The position numbers and the translations under genes were made by a program. The notes beneath the pieces are model-generated. The model did no database searches, was not told where the DNA came from, and saw only the letters and a list, made by a program, of their open reading frames with translations. Shown here piece by piece: positions 17,622-27,666 of a DNA stretch of 64,000 nt (its first letter is position 1; every line of letters starts with the position of its first letter). Source of the DNA: Eilatimonas milleporae (GTDB lineage Bacteria > Pseudomonadota > Alphaproteobacteria > Sphingomonadales > Kordiimonadaceae); NCBI RefSeq assembly GCF_003688555.1, contig NZ_REFR01000016.1, forward strand, positions 164,059 through 228,058, in the 5' to 3' direction.

Positions 17622-17663
17622 CTGTCCGTCCCATAAACACAGCGCCCGTAAAAGGGCGGACAG
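17622..17663 (+). promoter_or_regulatory. Hairpin in the lysC leader
   Basis: CTGTCCG (17622-17628) can pair with CGGACAG (17657-17663), and an internal GCCC/GGGC stem can form at 17644-17657. It ends 15 bases before the lysC start, close to the ribosome-binding site GGGGATTT, so it could modulate translation. It does not resemble a lysine riboswitch. Confidence 0.3.
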
Positions 17664-17678
17664 GATTGGCGGGGATTT

Positions 17679-18917
17679 ATGGCACTGGTCGTCAAAAAAT
17701 TCGGTGGGACATCGGTTGGGGATATAGATCGTATCCGCAACGTGGCCTCCCGTGTCAAAACCGCCGTCGACAATGGGGACGATGTGGTTGTCGTGGTATC
17801 CGCCATGTCGGGCACCACCAATCGTCTGGTTGAATACTGCCGCAGCGCCGCACCGCTGCACGATGCCCGAGAATATGACACCGTTGTTGCCGCTGGTGAG
17901 CAGATTACGGTCGGCCTTCTGTCGATCTGCCTCCAGGAACTGGGTGTTCCGGCCCGGTCTTTCCTGGGGTGGCAGGTGCCGATCCACACCAATGAGGTCC
18001 ACGGTGCCGCCCGGATCGAGGAAATCGAAACCGGCAATCTCAGGGCCTGTATTGACGGCGGCAGGGTCGCTGTCGTCGCCGGTTTTCAAGGGTTGGCGGA
18101 AGACGGACGGATCGCCACGCTCGGGCGCGGGGGCAGTGATACGTCGGCAGTGGCGCTGGCCGCGGCACTCGGGGCGGAGCGGTGTGATATTTACACGGAT
18201 GTGGATGGTGTTTACACAACCGATCCGCGCATCGTGCCGCGTGCCCGCAAGCTTGACCGCATCACATATGAGGAAATGCTGGAAATGGCTTCTCTCGGAG
18301 CGAAGGTTTTGCAAACCCGTTCCGTGGCATTGGCAATGAAATACGGTGTGAGAACCCAGGTTTTATCTTCTTTCGAAAACAAACCCGGCACCCTGGTGGT
18401 AAGCGAGGATGAGATTGTGGAACAGGAAGTGGTCAGCGGCATCGCCTATTCGCGCGGTGAGGCAAAGGTAACGGTTGTCGCCCTGAAGGACCGTCCCGGC
18501 ATGGTGGCGCATCTTTTTGGTCCGTTGGCCGATGCCAACGTCAATGTGGACATGATCGTGCAAAGCGCGTCCGAGGATGGGCGCTCCACCGACGTTACAT
18601 TCACGGTACCGGAAGATGACCTGAAGCGGGCCGTCAAGGTGCTGGAGGATGCGCGCGGTGATCTTGGCTACCGCGATCTGGTCTATACCGGTAATGTCGT
18701 CAAACTGTCCGTTGTCGGTGTCGGCATGCGAAGTCATGCCGGTGTTGCTCGCAGGATGTTCGACGCTCTCGCGGAAAAAGGTATAAATATTCAGGTGATT
18801 TCCACGTCCGAAATCAAAGTCAGCGTATTGATCGATGATGAATATACCGAACTTGCCCTCAGGGCTTTGCACACGGTCTATGGTTTGGACGCGGTTAATG
18901 AACCGGTGGCCGAATAA
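17679..18917 (+). CDS. lysC: Aspartate kinase
   Basis: A 412-residue monofunctional aspartokinase, phosphorylating aspartate as the first step to lysine, methionine, threonine and diaminopimelate. The N-terminal VVKKFGGTSVGD nucleotide-binding signature, the GRGGSDTSAVALAAAL motif and YTDVDGVYTTDPR are complete. The C-terminal third holds two ACT domains (around VTVVALKDRPGMVAHLF and VVGVGMRSHAGVARRMF), which normally bind lysine or threonine for feedback inhibition. Length is typical of LysC alpha-type chains. The downstream neighbours, a nitronate monooxygenase-like gene and ptsP, are codirectional. Confidence 0.96.
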   Translation: MALVVKKFGGTSVGDIDRIRNVASRVKTAVDNGDDVVVVVSAMSGTTNRLVEYCRSAAPLHDAREYDTVVAAGEQITVGLLSICLQELGVPARSFLGWQVPIHTNEVHGAARIEEIETGNLRACIDGGRVAVVAGFQGLAEDGRIATLGRGGSDTSAVALAAALGAERCDIYTDVDGVYTTDPRIVPRARKLDRITYEEMLEMASLGAKVLQTRSVALAMKYGVRTQVLSSFENKPGTLVVSEDEIVEQEVVSGIAYSRGEAKVTVVALKDRPGMVAHLFGPLADANVNVDMIVQSASEDGRSTDVTFTVPEDDLKRAVKVLEDARGDLGYRDLVYTGNVVKLSVVGVGMRSHAGVARRMFDALAEKGINIQVISTSEIKVSVLIDDEYTELALRALHTVYGLDAVNEPVAE

Positions 18918-18974
18918 ATCGACCGTATACCGATTATCGACAGGCCCATTCAGCGGTAAACAGGGAGACAGGTC

Positions 18975-20051
18975 ATGGCAGAGCAGGTGAGCGAAAGCGG
19001 CGCGGCAAGACTGCGGGCCCTTTGGCAGCGCGGTACCGACTTTCTCGGTAGCCGCTATGCAATTCTGGGCGGGGCCATGACCTGGGTTTCCGAGCGTAAC
19101 CTCGTATCCGCCATTTCCAACGCCGGTGGATTTGGCGTCATCGCCTGCGGCGGTATGACGCCTGACCTTCTGGCGGAGGAAATCGCCGCGACACGGGCGC
19201 TGACGGACAAGCCTTTCGGGGTCAATCTGATTACCCTGCATCCGCAAATGATGGAACATATCGAAATCTGCCGCCAGGCCGCGGTCAGCCATGTTGTGCT
19301 GGCGGGTGGCCTGCCGCCAGGGCCGGCCATTGCCGCGATCAAGGATTTTGGCGCCAAATTGATGTGTTTCGCCCCCACGGCCGCTTTGGCGAAAAAGCTG
19401 ATCAGGTCGGGCGTCGATGCCATTATTATTGAGGGTATGGAAGCGGGCGGGCACATCGGCCCGGTTTCAACCAATGTTTTGGCCCAGGAGATCCTGCCGT
19501 CCATCCGCGATGTTCCGGTTTTCGTGGCCGGCGGCATCGGGCGCGGCGAAGCCATGGCCGGATATCTTGAAATGGGCGCGTCCGGTGCCCAATTGGGTAC
19601 AAGGTTCGTTGTCGCGCACGAATGCGTGGCGCATGAGAAATTCAAAAAAGCCTTTATTCGGGCAAGCGCCCGGGACGCTGTGGCGAGTGTTCAGCTTGAT
19701 CACCGTTTTCCGGTCATCCCGGTACGTGCGCTTAAAAATGAAGGGACAGAGGCATTCATGGTGCTGCAGCGTGAAGTGGTTGAGGAATTTCACAGCGGCG
19801 CTTTGGACCAGCATGATGCCCAGATGAAGATAGAGCATTTCTGGGGCGGCGCGCTCCGCCGGGCTGTTGTTGACGGCGATATCGAGCAGGGCTCCGTCAT
19901 GGCCGGTCAGAGCGTTGGCATGGTCAAGCGCGAAGCCAGCACCAGTGAGATTGTTGAAGAACTCGTTACGCAGGCTGTGGCGCATTTGTCCACGCAATCG
20001 GTGGCCCCGGTGGCAGCTGATGTGCCCGTTCTGAGCCAGGCGACCGCCTGA
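18975..20051 (+). CDS. NAD(P)H-dependent flavin oxidoreductase / nitronate monooxygenase
   Basis: A 358-residue FMN TIM-barrel protein of the 2-nitropropane dioxygenase (YrpB/COG2070) family. Features: the substrate-side start YAILGGAMTWVSERNLVSAISNAGGFGVI, the segment IIEGMEAGGHIGP with the His common to nitronate monooxygenases, and the phosphate-binding loop VFVAGGIGRGEAMAGYLEMGASGAQLGTRF. Family members oxidise nitronates or act as NADH:quinone-type reductases; which applies is open. The ATG at 18975 follows AGGGAGACAGG. It sits between lysC and ptsP and is probably cotranscribed with lysC. Confidence 0.85.
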   Translation: MAEQVSESGAARLRALWQRGTDFLGSRYAILGGAMTWVSERNLVSAISNAGGFGVIACGGMTPDLLAEEIAATRALTDKPFGVNLITLHPQMMEHIEICRQAAVSHVVLAGGLPPGPAIAAIKDFGAKLMCFAPTAALAKKLIRSGVDAIIIEGMEAGGHIGPVSTNVLAQEILPSIRDVPVFVAGGIGRGEAMAGYLEMGASGAQLGTRFVVAHECVAHEKFKKAFIRASARDAVASVQLDHRFPVIPVRALKNEGTEAFMVLQREVVEEFHSGALDQHDAQMKIEHFWGGALRRAVVDGDIEQGSVMAGQSVGMVKREASTSEIVEELVTQAVAHLSTQSVAPVAADVPVLSQATA

Positions 20052-20177
20052 AAAGGGCTTTTCAGTCGGGAACCGCCGGTCCCTCGCGGGGGCGGACAGC
20101 AAGATGGAAAAGACGCATCCATGGTGGAGGGCCACGGATGCGGATTGAACACTGGACACCGGGAGGAGACGGGGAGC

Positions 20178-22439
20178 GTGCCTGATACGGTCAGTCAGCC
20201 GAGACAGCTGTTGCGCCGTCTCCGTCAGGTCATGGCGACCGGCAACGGCGGCCAGGGGCGGCTGGACCTGATCGTACGCCTCATCGCTCAGAACATGGTG
20301 GCGGAAGTGTGCTCGATCTATGTGGCACGCGCGGGCGGTATTCTGGAACTGTTCGCAACCGAGGGCCTGAAGCCGGAAGCGGTTCACAATACCCGGCTGC
20401 GGGTGGGTGAGGGCCTGGTGGGTCTGGTGGCGGAACGGGCGCTTCCCCTCAATCTGTCGGAAGCGCCGCAACACCCCCGCTTTGTCTATCGCCCCGAAAC
20501 GGGTGAGGAAATCTACCACAGTTTCCTGGGCGTGCCGGTCTTGCGCTCTGGCGAGGTGTTTGGTGTTCTGGTTGTGCAGAATGTTACCGCCAGACGGTAT
20601 TCATCTGAGGAAATTGAAGCCCTGCAAACGATTGCGATGGTGATTGCCGAGGTGATCGCCACCGGCAAGGTCGTTGATCCGGGCGAATTAAGCGAGGACA
20701 CGCGGACAGCCGGCAATCCTGTCACGTTGGACGGACGGGCGCTGGCTGACGGTGTCGGCTCCGGTGTTGCCGCGTTCCATCAGCCGCGCATCAAGATCAC
20801 GCGCACCATTGCCGAAGATATCGAGCAGGAGCGTCTCAGGCTGGAAAACGCAATCGCCGAAATGCGCCTGCAGCTCGAAGACATGATTGAACACCCTGAT
20901 CTGGCACATGGCGGCGAGCACCGCGAGGTTCTCGAAACGTACCGCATGTTCGCCTATGACCGCGGCTGGCAGCAGAAGATCCGGGAGGCCGTCAATTCCG
21001 GCCTGACCGCTGAAGCCGCCGCTGACCGCGTCCAACAGGAAAACAGGGCCCGCCTGCTGAAAATCAGCGACCCGTATCTGCGTGAGCGCGTTTCCGATTT
21101 TGAAGATCTGACAACGCGCCTGATCCGGATCATCCAGGGGACCACCATGGATGTGCGCACCAAACTGACCGAGCCGTCGGTTCTGGTGGCCCGTTCCCTG
21201 GGGCCTGCGGAGCTGATGGATTATGATCGTGATCTTCTGAAGGCTGTCGTGCTGGAGGAAGGGTCCGCCACCGAGCATGTGACCATTATAGCGCGTGCCA
21301 TGGAAATCCCCGTTCTGGGGCGTGTATCCGGTGTGGCGCACCATATTCAGCCAGGCGACCATGTCATTGTCGACACGGAAAATGCCCATGCCTACATTCG
21401 CCCGGCTGATGATGTCATTGAAACCTACCGCGCCACGATTGTAGCGCGCGAACGTCTGGCCGCCCAATATGCCGCCGAACGGGATGAGCCCGCGATCACC
21501 CGTGACGGGACCCGGATTGCGCTTTTCATGAATGCCGGCCTTCTGGTTGATTTACCCAACGTTGACCGGATGGGCGCTGAAGGGATCGGTCTTTTCCGGA
21601 CGGAATTTCAGTTTATGGTCAGTCCTGCTTTGCCCAAGGTGGAAGAGCAGACCAAAATATACAATGCGGCCCTGGACGCGGCCGGTGACAGACCCGTGGT
21701 GTTCCGAACCCTGGATATCGGCGGCGACAAGTCAGTTCCGTTCCTGCCCCGTGACAATGAAGAAAACCCGGCCATGGGATGGCGCGCCATCCGCATCGCG
21801 CTCGACCGGCCGGCATTGCTGCGGTACCAGCTCAGGGCGCTTTTGTATGCGGCTGCCGGGCGCTCGCTTCATGTGATGTTTCCCATGATCGCCGAGGTCG
21901 CCGAGCTGAGGCGATGCAAGAAAATCCTGCAAAAGGAAGTGGATCGGCTCGCACGCTATGGCAGGACGGCACCAAAGGAAATCAAAATCGGCTGCATGCT
22001 GGAGGTTCCCGCTCTTTCCTGGCAACTGCCCGCACTGTTCAAGGAAATCGACTTTCTGTCCGTTGGCACAAACGATCTGATGCAGTTCTTTTTTGCCTGT
22101 GACAGATCCAATCCCCGGCTGGCTGATCGCTACGACTTGTTGGCCCCGTCCGTCCTGGCGTTTTTGCGCAGTATCATTCTTGCCGGTGCCAAAGCCGGTG
22201 TGCCTGTCACACTTTGTGGAGAAATGGGCGGCCGCCCGCTTGAAGCGATGGCCTTGATTGCTTTGGGTCTGACGCGTCTTTCCGTGTCACCGGCTGCGAT
22301 CGGCCCTGTAAAACGTATGGTACGCAGTGTCGATCTTGCACAATTACAGCGTTTTCTGAATGCCAATATCACATCCGCTGATCATTCGATTCGCGATTCC
22401 CTTCTCCACTTTGCCAGGGATCATCATATACAATTATAA
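20178..22439 (+). CDS. ptsP: Phosphoenolpyruvate-protein phosphotransferase PtsP (EI-Ntr)
   Basis: First enzyme of the nitrogen phosphotransferase system; it takes phosphate from PEP and passes it to NPr and EIIA-Ntr. An N-terminal GAF domain (about residues 20-155) precedes the EI core. The phosphohistidine domain shows ATEHVTIIARAMEIPVLG with the accepting His. The PEP-binding barrel has EGIGLFRTEFQFM, FRTLDIGGDK, and SVGTNDLMQFFFACDR, and CGEMGGRP is near the end. The GTG at 20178 (753 residues) has a strong GGAGGAG nine bases upstream; an ATG at 20121 is also in frame. Confidence 0.95.
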   Translation: MPDTVSQPRQLLRRLRQVMATGNGGQGRLDLIVRLIAQNMVAEVCSIYVARAGGILELFATEGLKPEAVHNTRLRVGEGLVGLVAERALPLNLSEAPQHPRFVYRPETGEEIYHSFLGVPVLRSGEVFGVLVVQNVTARRYSSEEIEALQTIAMVIAEVIATGKVVDPGELSEDTRTAGNPVTLDGRALADGVGSGVAAFHQPRIKITRTIAEDIEQERLRLENAIAEMRLQLEDMIEHPDLAHGGEHREVLETYRMFAYDRGWQQKIREAVNSGLTAEAAADRVQQENRARLLKISDPYLRERVSDFEDLTTRLIRIIQGTTMDVRTKLTEPSVLVARSLGPAELMDYDRDLLKAVVLEEGSATEHVTIIARAMEIPVLGRVSGVAHHIQPGDHVIVDTENAHAYIRPADDVIETYRATIVARERLAAQYAAERDEPAITRDGTRIALFMNAGLLVDLPNVDRMGAEGIGLFRTEFQFMVSPALPKVEEQTKIYNAALDAAGDRPVVFRTLDIGGDKSVPFLPRDNEENPAMGWRAIRIALDRPALLRYQLRALLYAAAGRSLHVMFPMIAEVAELRRCKKILQKEVDRLARYGRTAPKEIKIGCMLEVPALSWQLPALFKEIDFLSVGTNDLMQFFFACDRSNPRLADRYDLLAPSVLAFLRSIILAGAKAGVPVTLCGEMGGRPLEAMALIALGLTRLSVSPAAIGPVKRMVRSVDLAQLQRFLNANITSADHSIRDSLLHFARDHHIQL

Positions 22440-22536
22440 AATTATCGATAAGAGTGTATGAAATGGGATCATATGCTTCGAATGATTGCTGCCTGTATTA
22501 TAAATTTAGAAATATAATTCCATTTGAAAGGAAATA

Positions 22537-22923
22537 TTAATCCTTTTTTGACTTATTCAACCTAGGCTGATTAACTGAACTTATGGGGTTGTGCGTGACA
22601 CCTTCGCTGAGCGCACAGCCGGGATTGATGCAAAAGGGGTCGAATAAAAAGCATTTCCCACATACGGGCACATGGTTAAGCGCGGACAGTCGTAAGCTGC
22701 CATAAGAAAGCGCACCATCTTGGAGAGCGGACATTCCATCTATAAGGCGGGTATCACCATTCAATGGGGTCCATTTCAAGCCGGAAAGCGCGATCCATTC
22801 ATTACAGGGGACGGGATTTGCTGAATGTACAGTCCAACACACTGTCTTCGGACCATGAACGGTTTGGCGGCCAAAAGAATGGTCCGCGATATGTTCCGGG
22901 CAACTGTGAAAGCTATGGGACAT
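22537..22923 (-). CDS. Possible small cysteine-rich protein, SPASM-like tail
   Basis: A 128-residue frame from an ATG at 22923, extending in frame to a TTG at 22992. Its C-terminal third has clustered cysteines, VPVCGKCFLFDPFCINPGC, preceded by ALSYGSLRLSALNHV. This layout recalls the Fe-S-binding SPASM tail of radical-SAM peptide-modifying enzymes, but no radical-SAM core is present, so it could be a remnant. Four further Cys lie upstream. Codon choice is plausible for a gene. The ribosome-binding site is weak. It lies alone in the 610-base gap between ptsP and rodZ, pointing against both. Confidence 0.35.
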   Translation of the reverse strand: MSHSFHSCPEHIADHSFGRQTVHGPKTVCWTVHSANPVPCNEWIALSGLKWTPLNGDTRLIDGMSALQDGALSYGSLRLSALNHVPVCGKCFLFDPFCINPGCALSEGVTHNPISSVNQPRLNKSKKD

Positions 22924-23049
22924 GAACGGTCTCAGTTGAGAAAGGCAGCCGTGTCTGTGCCGACCGGGTAACGGTTTTGAGGATCGCGCCAAGGCGGTTG
23001 AAACTCAGGCGATGTTAACTGGTACATGCGCAAAGAGTGGTGAAATCAA

Positions 23050-23952
23050 ATGGCAGTCATGGACAGAAAAGCACTGAATGCGGCATATGTGGCCGGCGCC
23101 GGAAGGGGCGTGACTGGCCTGGCCGGAAATAATGCGGGTGAAGAGACGGGACGCGGCCACATTGGATGTGCGTTGCCCCGTATGCTTCGGGAAGCGCGCG
23201 AGCACAAAGGCGTTTCCATCGTCACTATCGCCAAGGATACATGCATAAGACGCTGTTTCCTGGAGGCATTGGAGGCCGGTGCTTACGAGCGCCTGCCCGA
23301 GCGGGCGTTCGCTCTTGGTTTCGTCCGGTCCTACGCTCAGGCCCTTGGTGTGAATGTCGAGCGCGCCGTTGCGGCCTACAAGGCGGAAACGGCCGATATG
23401 GTCCCCGAGGAAACATCCGCTGTCGCACAGGCGGTCCTGAGTGAACGATCATCCCGCAGGCGCTGGTCATTTTGGCTGTCTTCGGTCATCGGGGTGTTTG
23501 CCGTGACGGCAGCTTGGCTTGCCTCGCCCATGGAATCCGGACCATCACCCCTCAGCGATGTGTTGGAAGACATGGCAATGCTTGCCGCCGTACAGCAGCA
23601 GACCGGTGATGTTTCCGCCGCCGGCAAGGCGCCGGCCCTGTTTCCCGCCGCGCATGCCAGTGCCGACATCAGCGCCAGTGAGGCGCTTTTCCATCTTTCC
23701 CTGACGGCAATCGATGATACCTGGTTGCGTCTGACCCGGGAGGACGGCTCCGAATTGTGGTCCGGTATTTTGCCGGCTGGCGACAGTTTTGCTCCCCATG
23801 TGGAAGAGCTGCTGTTTCTGTCCACAACAAATGCCGGACAACTGCACGTCAGTGTTGATGGCGTCTCCACCGGCCCGCTTGGCCTTGAAGGTGCCATTGT
23901 GACCGATATGCGTCTTGACGGGCAGGGTTTGGTCGGACGGCTTGGGAACTGA
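23050..23952 (+). CDS. rodZ: RodZ-like helix-turn-helix membrane protein
   Basis: A 300-residue bitopic protein. The N-terminal cytoplasmic helix-turn-helix domain of about 75 residues starts LPRMLREAREHKGVS and ends ALGFVRSYAQALGVN, the RodZ signature. A single membrane segment follows near residues 138-158 (FWLSSVIGVFAVTAAWLA). The periplasmic C-terminus fits the DUF4115 domain (LSLTAIDDTWLRLTREDGSELWSG). RodZ links MreB filaments to the cell-wall elongation machinery. It precedes ispG, its usual neighbour in proteobacteria. The first 40 residues before the helix-turn-helix are unusually long, so the true start may be further in. Confidence 0.88.
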   Translation: MAVMDRKALNAAYVAGAGRGVTGLAGNNAGEETGRGHIGCALPRMLREAREHKGVSIVTIAKDTCIRRCFLEALEAGAYERLPERAFALGFVRSYAQALGVNVERAVAAYKAETADMVPEETSAVAQAVLSERSSRRRWSFWLSSVIGVFAVTAAWLASPMESGPSPLSDVLEDMAMLAAVQQQTGDVSAAGKAPALFPAAHASADISASEALFHLSLTAIDDTWLRLTREDGSELWSGILPAGDSFAPHVEELLFLSTTNAGQLHVSVDGVSTGPLGLEGAIVTDMRLDGQGLVGRLGN

Positions 23953-24099
23953 CCATCTGCCTGTTATTCGGTCATTGTCGGCTGTTCAGGTTGATGCATG
24001 TGACCAACGCCTGCCCCACCTTTCTTATCAGATGGCTCCTCATAACGTCCGTATGTGCCTGACGTGGTGTGTTTCTATCGCTCTTCGCCTTGCCGCCGC

Positions 24100-24127
24100 T
24101 TGACCTCTGACATATGTTGTCTATAAG
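24100..24127 (+). promoter_or_regulatory. Candidate promoter of ispG
   Basis: TTGACC (24100-24105), 16-base spacer, TATAAG (24122-24127), about 65 bases before the ispG start. Confidence 0.45.
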
Positions 24128-24193
24128 CGCACTGACCGTTTTGACGGGCGGGTCCGTTTGTCTTCGAGCGGCAAGTAAACTGCGAGAGTTCTC

Positions 24194-25318
24194 ATGAGTC
24201 TGCGACCCTGGAGGGATATATACCGCCGCAAATGCCGCCAGATCATGGTCGGCAACGTGCCGGTTGGCGGCAATGCGCCGATTACCGTGCAGACCATGAC
24301 CAACACATTGACATCGGATGTAAGCGGCACGATCGCTCAGATTCGCCAGGCGGAAGAAGCCGGTGCCGATATTGTGCGGGTTTCCTGCCCGGATGAAGCC
24401 TCGACCGCTGCCCTTAAACAGATTACACGGGCAGCCCAGGTTCCTATCGTTGCGGATATTCATTTCCATTACAAACGTGCCCTTGAAGCAGCGGATGCAG
24501 GCGCGGCTTGCCTGCGTATCAATCCCGGAAACATCGGTTCTGCCGAACGGGTCCGCGAGGTTGTGCGCGCGGCCAAGGACAACGGGTGTGCCATTCGTAT
24601 CGGGGTCAATGGCGGGTCGCTGGAAAAACATCTTCTGGAAAAATACGGTGAACCCTGTCCCGAGGCGCTTGTTGAAAGCGCGCTGGAGCACGCCAGAATC
24701 CTTGAGGATAACGATTTCCGGGAATTCAAGATCAGCGTCAAGGCATCCGATGTCTTTCTGGCTGTTGCCGCTTATCAGGGCTTGGCGGATGCCTGTGAAT
24801 ATCCCTTGCATCTGGGCATCACCGAGGCCGGCGCGCTGCGTGGGGGCACGGTAAAATCCTCAATCGGGATCGGGGCGCTGCTGTGGGCCGGTATCGGCGA
24901 TACCATCCGTGTGTCATTATCTGCCGATCCGGTCGAAGAAATCAAAGTCGGCTTTGACATATTGAAATCGCTCGGTCTTCGCCATCGGGGCGTGCGTATC
25001 GTATCCTGTCCATCCTGTGCACGGCAGGCATTTCCTGTCATCAAGACCGTGGAAATTCTGGAAGAACGCCTGGCCCATATCTCCGTGCCGCTCAGCCTGT
25101 CAATCATCGGCTGTGTCGTTAACGGTCCCGGTGAAGCCCGGGAAACCGATATTGGTCTGACAGGTGGCGGTAATGGCAACCATATGGTTTATCTGTCTGG
25201 TGTGACTGACCATAAGATCACCGATGACACCCTTGTCGATCATATCGTTGACCTGGTCGAGCAAAAGGCTGCCGAGATCGAGGCGGCGGAACGGGCTGGC
25301 GCGCACGCCGCCCAATAG
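24194..25318 (+). CDS. ispG: 4-hydroxy-3-methylbut-2-enyl diphosphate synthase (GcpE)
   Basis: A 374-residue 4Fe-4S enzyme of the MEP isoprenoid pathway, converting MEcPP to HMBPP. The N-terminal TIM barrel has IVRVSCPDE and RINPGNIG. The C-terminal cluster-binding domain shows [10 protein letters not shown] and [12 protein letters not shown], giving the three cysteine ligands; the glutamate ligand follows in GPGEA. Length is normal. Located between rodZ and hisS, as in many alphaproteobacteria. Products feed ubiquinone (ubiG in this window), undecaprenyl carrier and hopanoids. Confidence 0.97.
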   Translation: MSLRPWRDIYRRKCRQIMVGNVPVGGNAPITVQTMTNTLTSDVSGTIAQIRQAEEAGADIVRVSCPDEASTAALKQITRAAQVPIVADIHFHYKRALEAADAGAACLRINPGNIGSAERVREVVRAAKDNGCAIRIGVNGGSLEKHLLEKYGEPCPEALVESALEHARILEDNDFREFKISVKASDVFLAVAAYQGLADACEYPLHLGITEAGALRGGTVKSSIGIGALLWAGIGDTIRVSLSADPVEEIKVGFDILKSLGLRHRGVRIVSCPSCARQAFPVIKTVEILEERLAHISVPLSLSIIGCVVNGPGEARETDIGLTGGGNGNHMVYLSGVTDHKITDDTLVDHIVDLVEQKAAEIEAAERAGAHAAQ

Positions 25319-25345
25319 CATGCATCAGCGGAAGGATTGAACGAC

Positions 25346-26590
25346 GTGGGCAAATTGCAGCCGGCGCGCGGCACGCGCGATATTTTTGGCGAAGATGCGC
25401 GCCGTATGGAAGCCGTGACGGCGGCCTTCGAGGCGACGGCCCGGACGTATGGATTTCAGCTTCTGGCCACGCCGATTTTCGAGTTCACGGAAGTATTCGC
25501 CAGACCACTTGGTGAAAGTTCCGATATCGTAACAAAAGAAATGTACAGCTTCAGCGATCGGGGAGGCGAGGCCATAACCCTGCGCCCCGAGTTTACCGCC
25601 GGGGTTGCGCGCGCTTTTATTTCGGCCGGAATGCAGCAGTCGCTGCCGGTGCGCCTGATGAGCCATGGGCCGGTTTTCCGCTATGAGCGTCCGCAAAAGG
25701 GTCGGTACCGTCAATTCCATCAGATCAATGCTGAATTCATCGGCTCCGAGACGCCTGAAACCGATGTGGAAATGATCACCATGGCTTGGCGTGTTCTGGA
25801 AAGCCTTGATATTGTCGACAAGGTCACGCTGCATCTGAACACTTTGGGTGACAGGGAAAGCCGCACCGTTTACCGGGACCGGTTGGTGACCTATTTCGGG
25901 GCTCATAAGGCCGCTTTGTCGCAGGATAGCCAGCGGCGACTGGATACGAATCCTATGCGCATCCTGGATTCGAAAGATGAAGGGGACCGAGTCGTTGTCG
26001 AGAAGGCGCCTCCCCTTGATGAAAGCCTGACCCAGGCCAGTCTGGATTTTTATGCCCGCGTTGAAGACGGCCTGAGGGCCTGCGATGTACCGTTCACCCG
26101 TGATACAAGACTGGTGCGCGGTCTCGATTATTATACCCATACGGCCTTTGAATTTATCACCGATGCGCTCGGCGCGCAGGGCACCGTAATCGGCGGCGGG
26201 CGTTATGATGGCCTGATCGAACAGCTTGGCGGTCCGTCTGTGCCCGGAATGGGGTGGGCCGGCGGTCTGGAACGGCTCGCCCTTCTTCTTGATGCTGCTC
26301 CTTCCGTTCAGCGTCCCGTTGTGATCATGCCCATGGGCGACGCGGCCGTAAGAGCTGCTTTGTCATTGGCGGAAGACTTGCGTGCCGCCGGACACACGGT
26401 AATCGCCGACCGCTCCGGCAATCTCAAAAAGCGCCTGACCCGTGCGGCAAAGGCGGGTGCAAACCATGCTGTCATCCTGGGTGAAGATGAACTGGCGGCG
26501 GATAGGGTCACCCTCAGGAACCTGGATGCCGGGGATCAAGAAAGTTTGCCGCGTAAGGCTCTTACAGACCGTCTGGCGGCTTGGTCATGA
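25346..26590 (+). CDS. hisS: Histidyl-tRNA synthetase
   Basis: Class II synthetase of 414 residues charging tRNA-His. Motif 1 lies near the N-terminus ([16 protein letters not shown]), motif 2 is [21 protein letters not shown], the histidine-specific loop is [15 protein letters not shown], and motif 3 includes [13 protein letters not shown]. The C-terminal anticodon-binding domain follows. The GTG at 25346 is preferred: AAGGA ends 9 bases before it, while the TTG at 25337 abuts that site. The stop overlaps the prfA start (ATGA), so hisS and prfA are translationally coupled. Confidence 0.96.
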   Translation: MGKLQPARGTRDIFGEDARRMEAVTAAFEATARTYGFQLLATPIFEFTEVFARPLGESSDIVTKEMYSFSDRGGEAITLRPEFTAGVARAFISAGMQQSLPVRLMSHGPVFRYERPQKGRYRQFHQINAEFIGSETPETDVEMITMAWRVLESLDIVDKVTLHLNTLGDRESRTVYRDRLVTYFGAHKAALSQDSQRRLDTNPMRILDSKDEGDRVVVEKAPPLDESLTQASLDFYARVEDGLRACDVPFTRDTRLVRGLDYYTHTAFEFITDALGAQGTVIGGGRYDGLIEQLGGPSVPGMGWAGGLERLALLLDAAPSVQRPVVIMPMGDAAVRAALSLAEDLRAAGHTVIADRSGNLKKRLTRAAKAGANHAVILGEDELAADRVTLRNLDAGDQESLPRKALTDRLAAWS

Positions 26591-27666
26591 TCAGTGACGA
26601 TCGGCTGAAACAGCTTTTCGAGCGGCATGATTATCTGACTCATGCGCTGGCCAATCCTGACGGGATATCCAGCGATGATTTTGTAAAATTGAGCCGTGAG
26701 TTCGCAGAGCTTGGCCCCGTGGTCGAGGCGGCCAGTGCCTTGACCGATGCCCGTCTTGAACTGGTGGAACTGGAAGAGATGGCAGCCGATGGTGCGGACA
26801 CCGACATGAAAGCGCTTGCCGAGGAGGAGCTTTCCACCCTGAAGGCCCGGCTGCCTGCGATGGAACGCAGCCTGTCCCTACAGCTTTTGCCGAAGGATGC
26901 GGCTGACGAGCGTTCGGCGATCCTGGAAATCCGGGCCGGCACCGGCGGTGACGAAGCGGCGCTTTTTGCCGGCGATCTCTACCGCATGTATGAAAAATAC
27001 GCGGAACGCCAGGGCTGGAAACTGGATCTGGCCGAAGCGTCGCCTGCCGACGTTGGCGGTTTCAAGGAAGTGGTCGCGACCATTTCCGGCAAGGGTGTTT
27101 TTGCCCGTCTGAAATTTGAATCAGGCGTGCACCGTGTGCAGCGTGTTCCGGTAACCGAGTCAGGCGGCCGTATTCACACAAGTGCCGCGACAGTTGCCGT
27201 CCTGCCAGAGGCTGAGAATGTGGATATCGATATTCAAGACAGCGATATCCGCATCGATACCATGCGGTCTTCGGGGGCCGGTGGCCAGCATGTGAACACC
27301 ACCGATTCTGCCGTGCGTATCACGCACCTGCCGACAGGGATTGTCGTGACACAAAGTGAAAAATCACAGCACCGCAACCGCGAAAAAGCCATGCAGATCC
27401 TACGGGCACGACTTTATGATCTTGAGCGTGAAAAAGCCGCGTCTGATCGTGCGGCGGACCGTAAGGCCCAAGTGGGGTCCGGTGACCGTTCGGAGCGGAT
27501 TCGCACCTATAATTTCCCACAGGCACGCGTGACCGACCACCGTATCGGTCTGACGCTGCACAAACTTGAGCAGATTCTGGCTGGTGATGCCCTGGATGAA
27601 ATCATCGATGCCCTGATAACCGAGGATCAGGCCCGCCGCCTGGCCGCGATGGAAACGGCTGTTTGA
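26587..27666 (+). CDS. prfA: Peptide chain release factor 1
   Basis: RF1, releasing nascent chains at UAA and UAG; 359 residues from the ATG at 26587. The GGQ peptidyl-hydrolysis motif is at residues 232-234 (GAGGQHVN). The stop-codon-reading tripeptide is PVT within [14 protein letters not shown], which marks RF1 rather than RF2. An upstream TTG at 26581 is in frame, but the ATG overlapping the hisS stop is the better start. Its Gln is methylated by PrmC, encoded immediately downstream with overlapping stop and start. Confidence 0.97.
   Translation: MISDDRLKQLFERHDYLTHALANPDGISSDDFVKLSREFAELGPVVEAASALTDARLELVELEEMAADGADTDMKALAEEELSTLKARLPAMERSLSLQLLPKDAADERSAILEIRAGTGGDEAALFAGDLYRMYEKYAERQGWKLDLAEASPADVGGFKEVVATISGKGVFARLKFESGVHRVQRVPVTESGGRIHTSAATVAVLPEAENVDIDIQDSDIRIDTMRSSGAGGQHVNTTDSAVRITHLPTGIVVTQSEKSQHRNREKAMQILRARLYDLEREKAASDRAADRKAQVGSGDRSERIRTYNFPQARVTDHRIGLTLHKLEQILAGDALDEIIDALITEDQARRLAAMETAV

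Noticed and set aside
17622..17678. Lysine riboswitch before lysC
   Set aside because: The leader is only about 60 bases with one hairpin, too short for the five-helix lysine riboswitch.
18363..19454. Minus-strand open frame of 363 codons across lysC and the next gene
   Set aside because: It spans the boundary of two well-supported plus-strand genes and resembles no protein.
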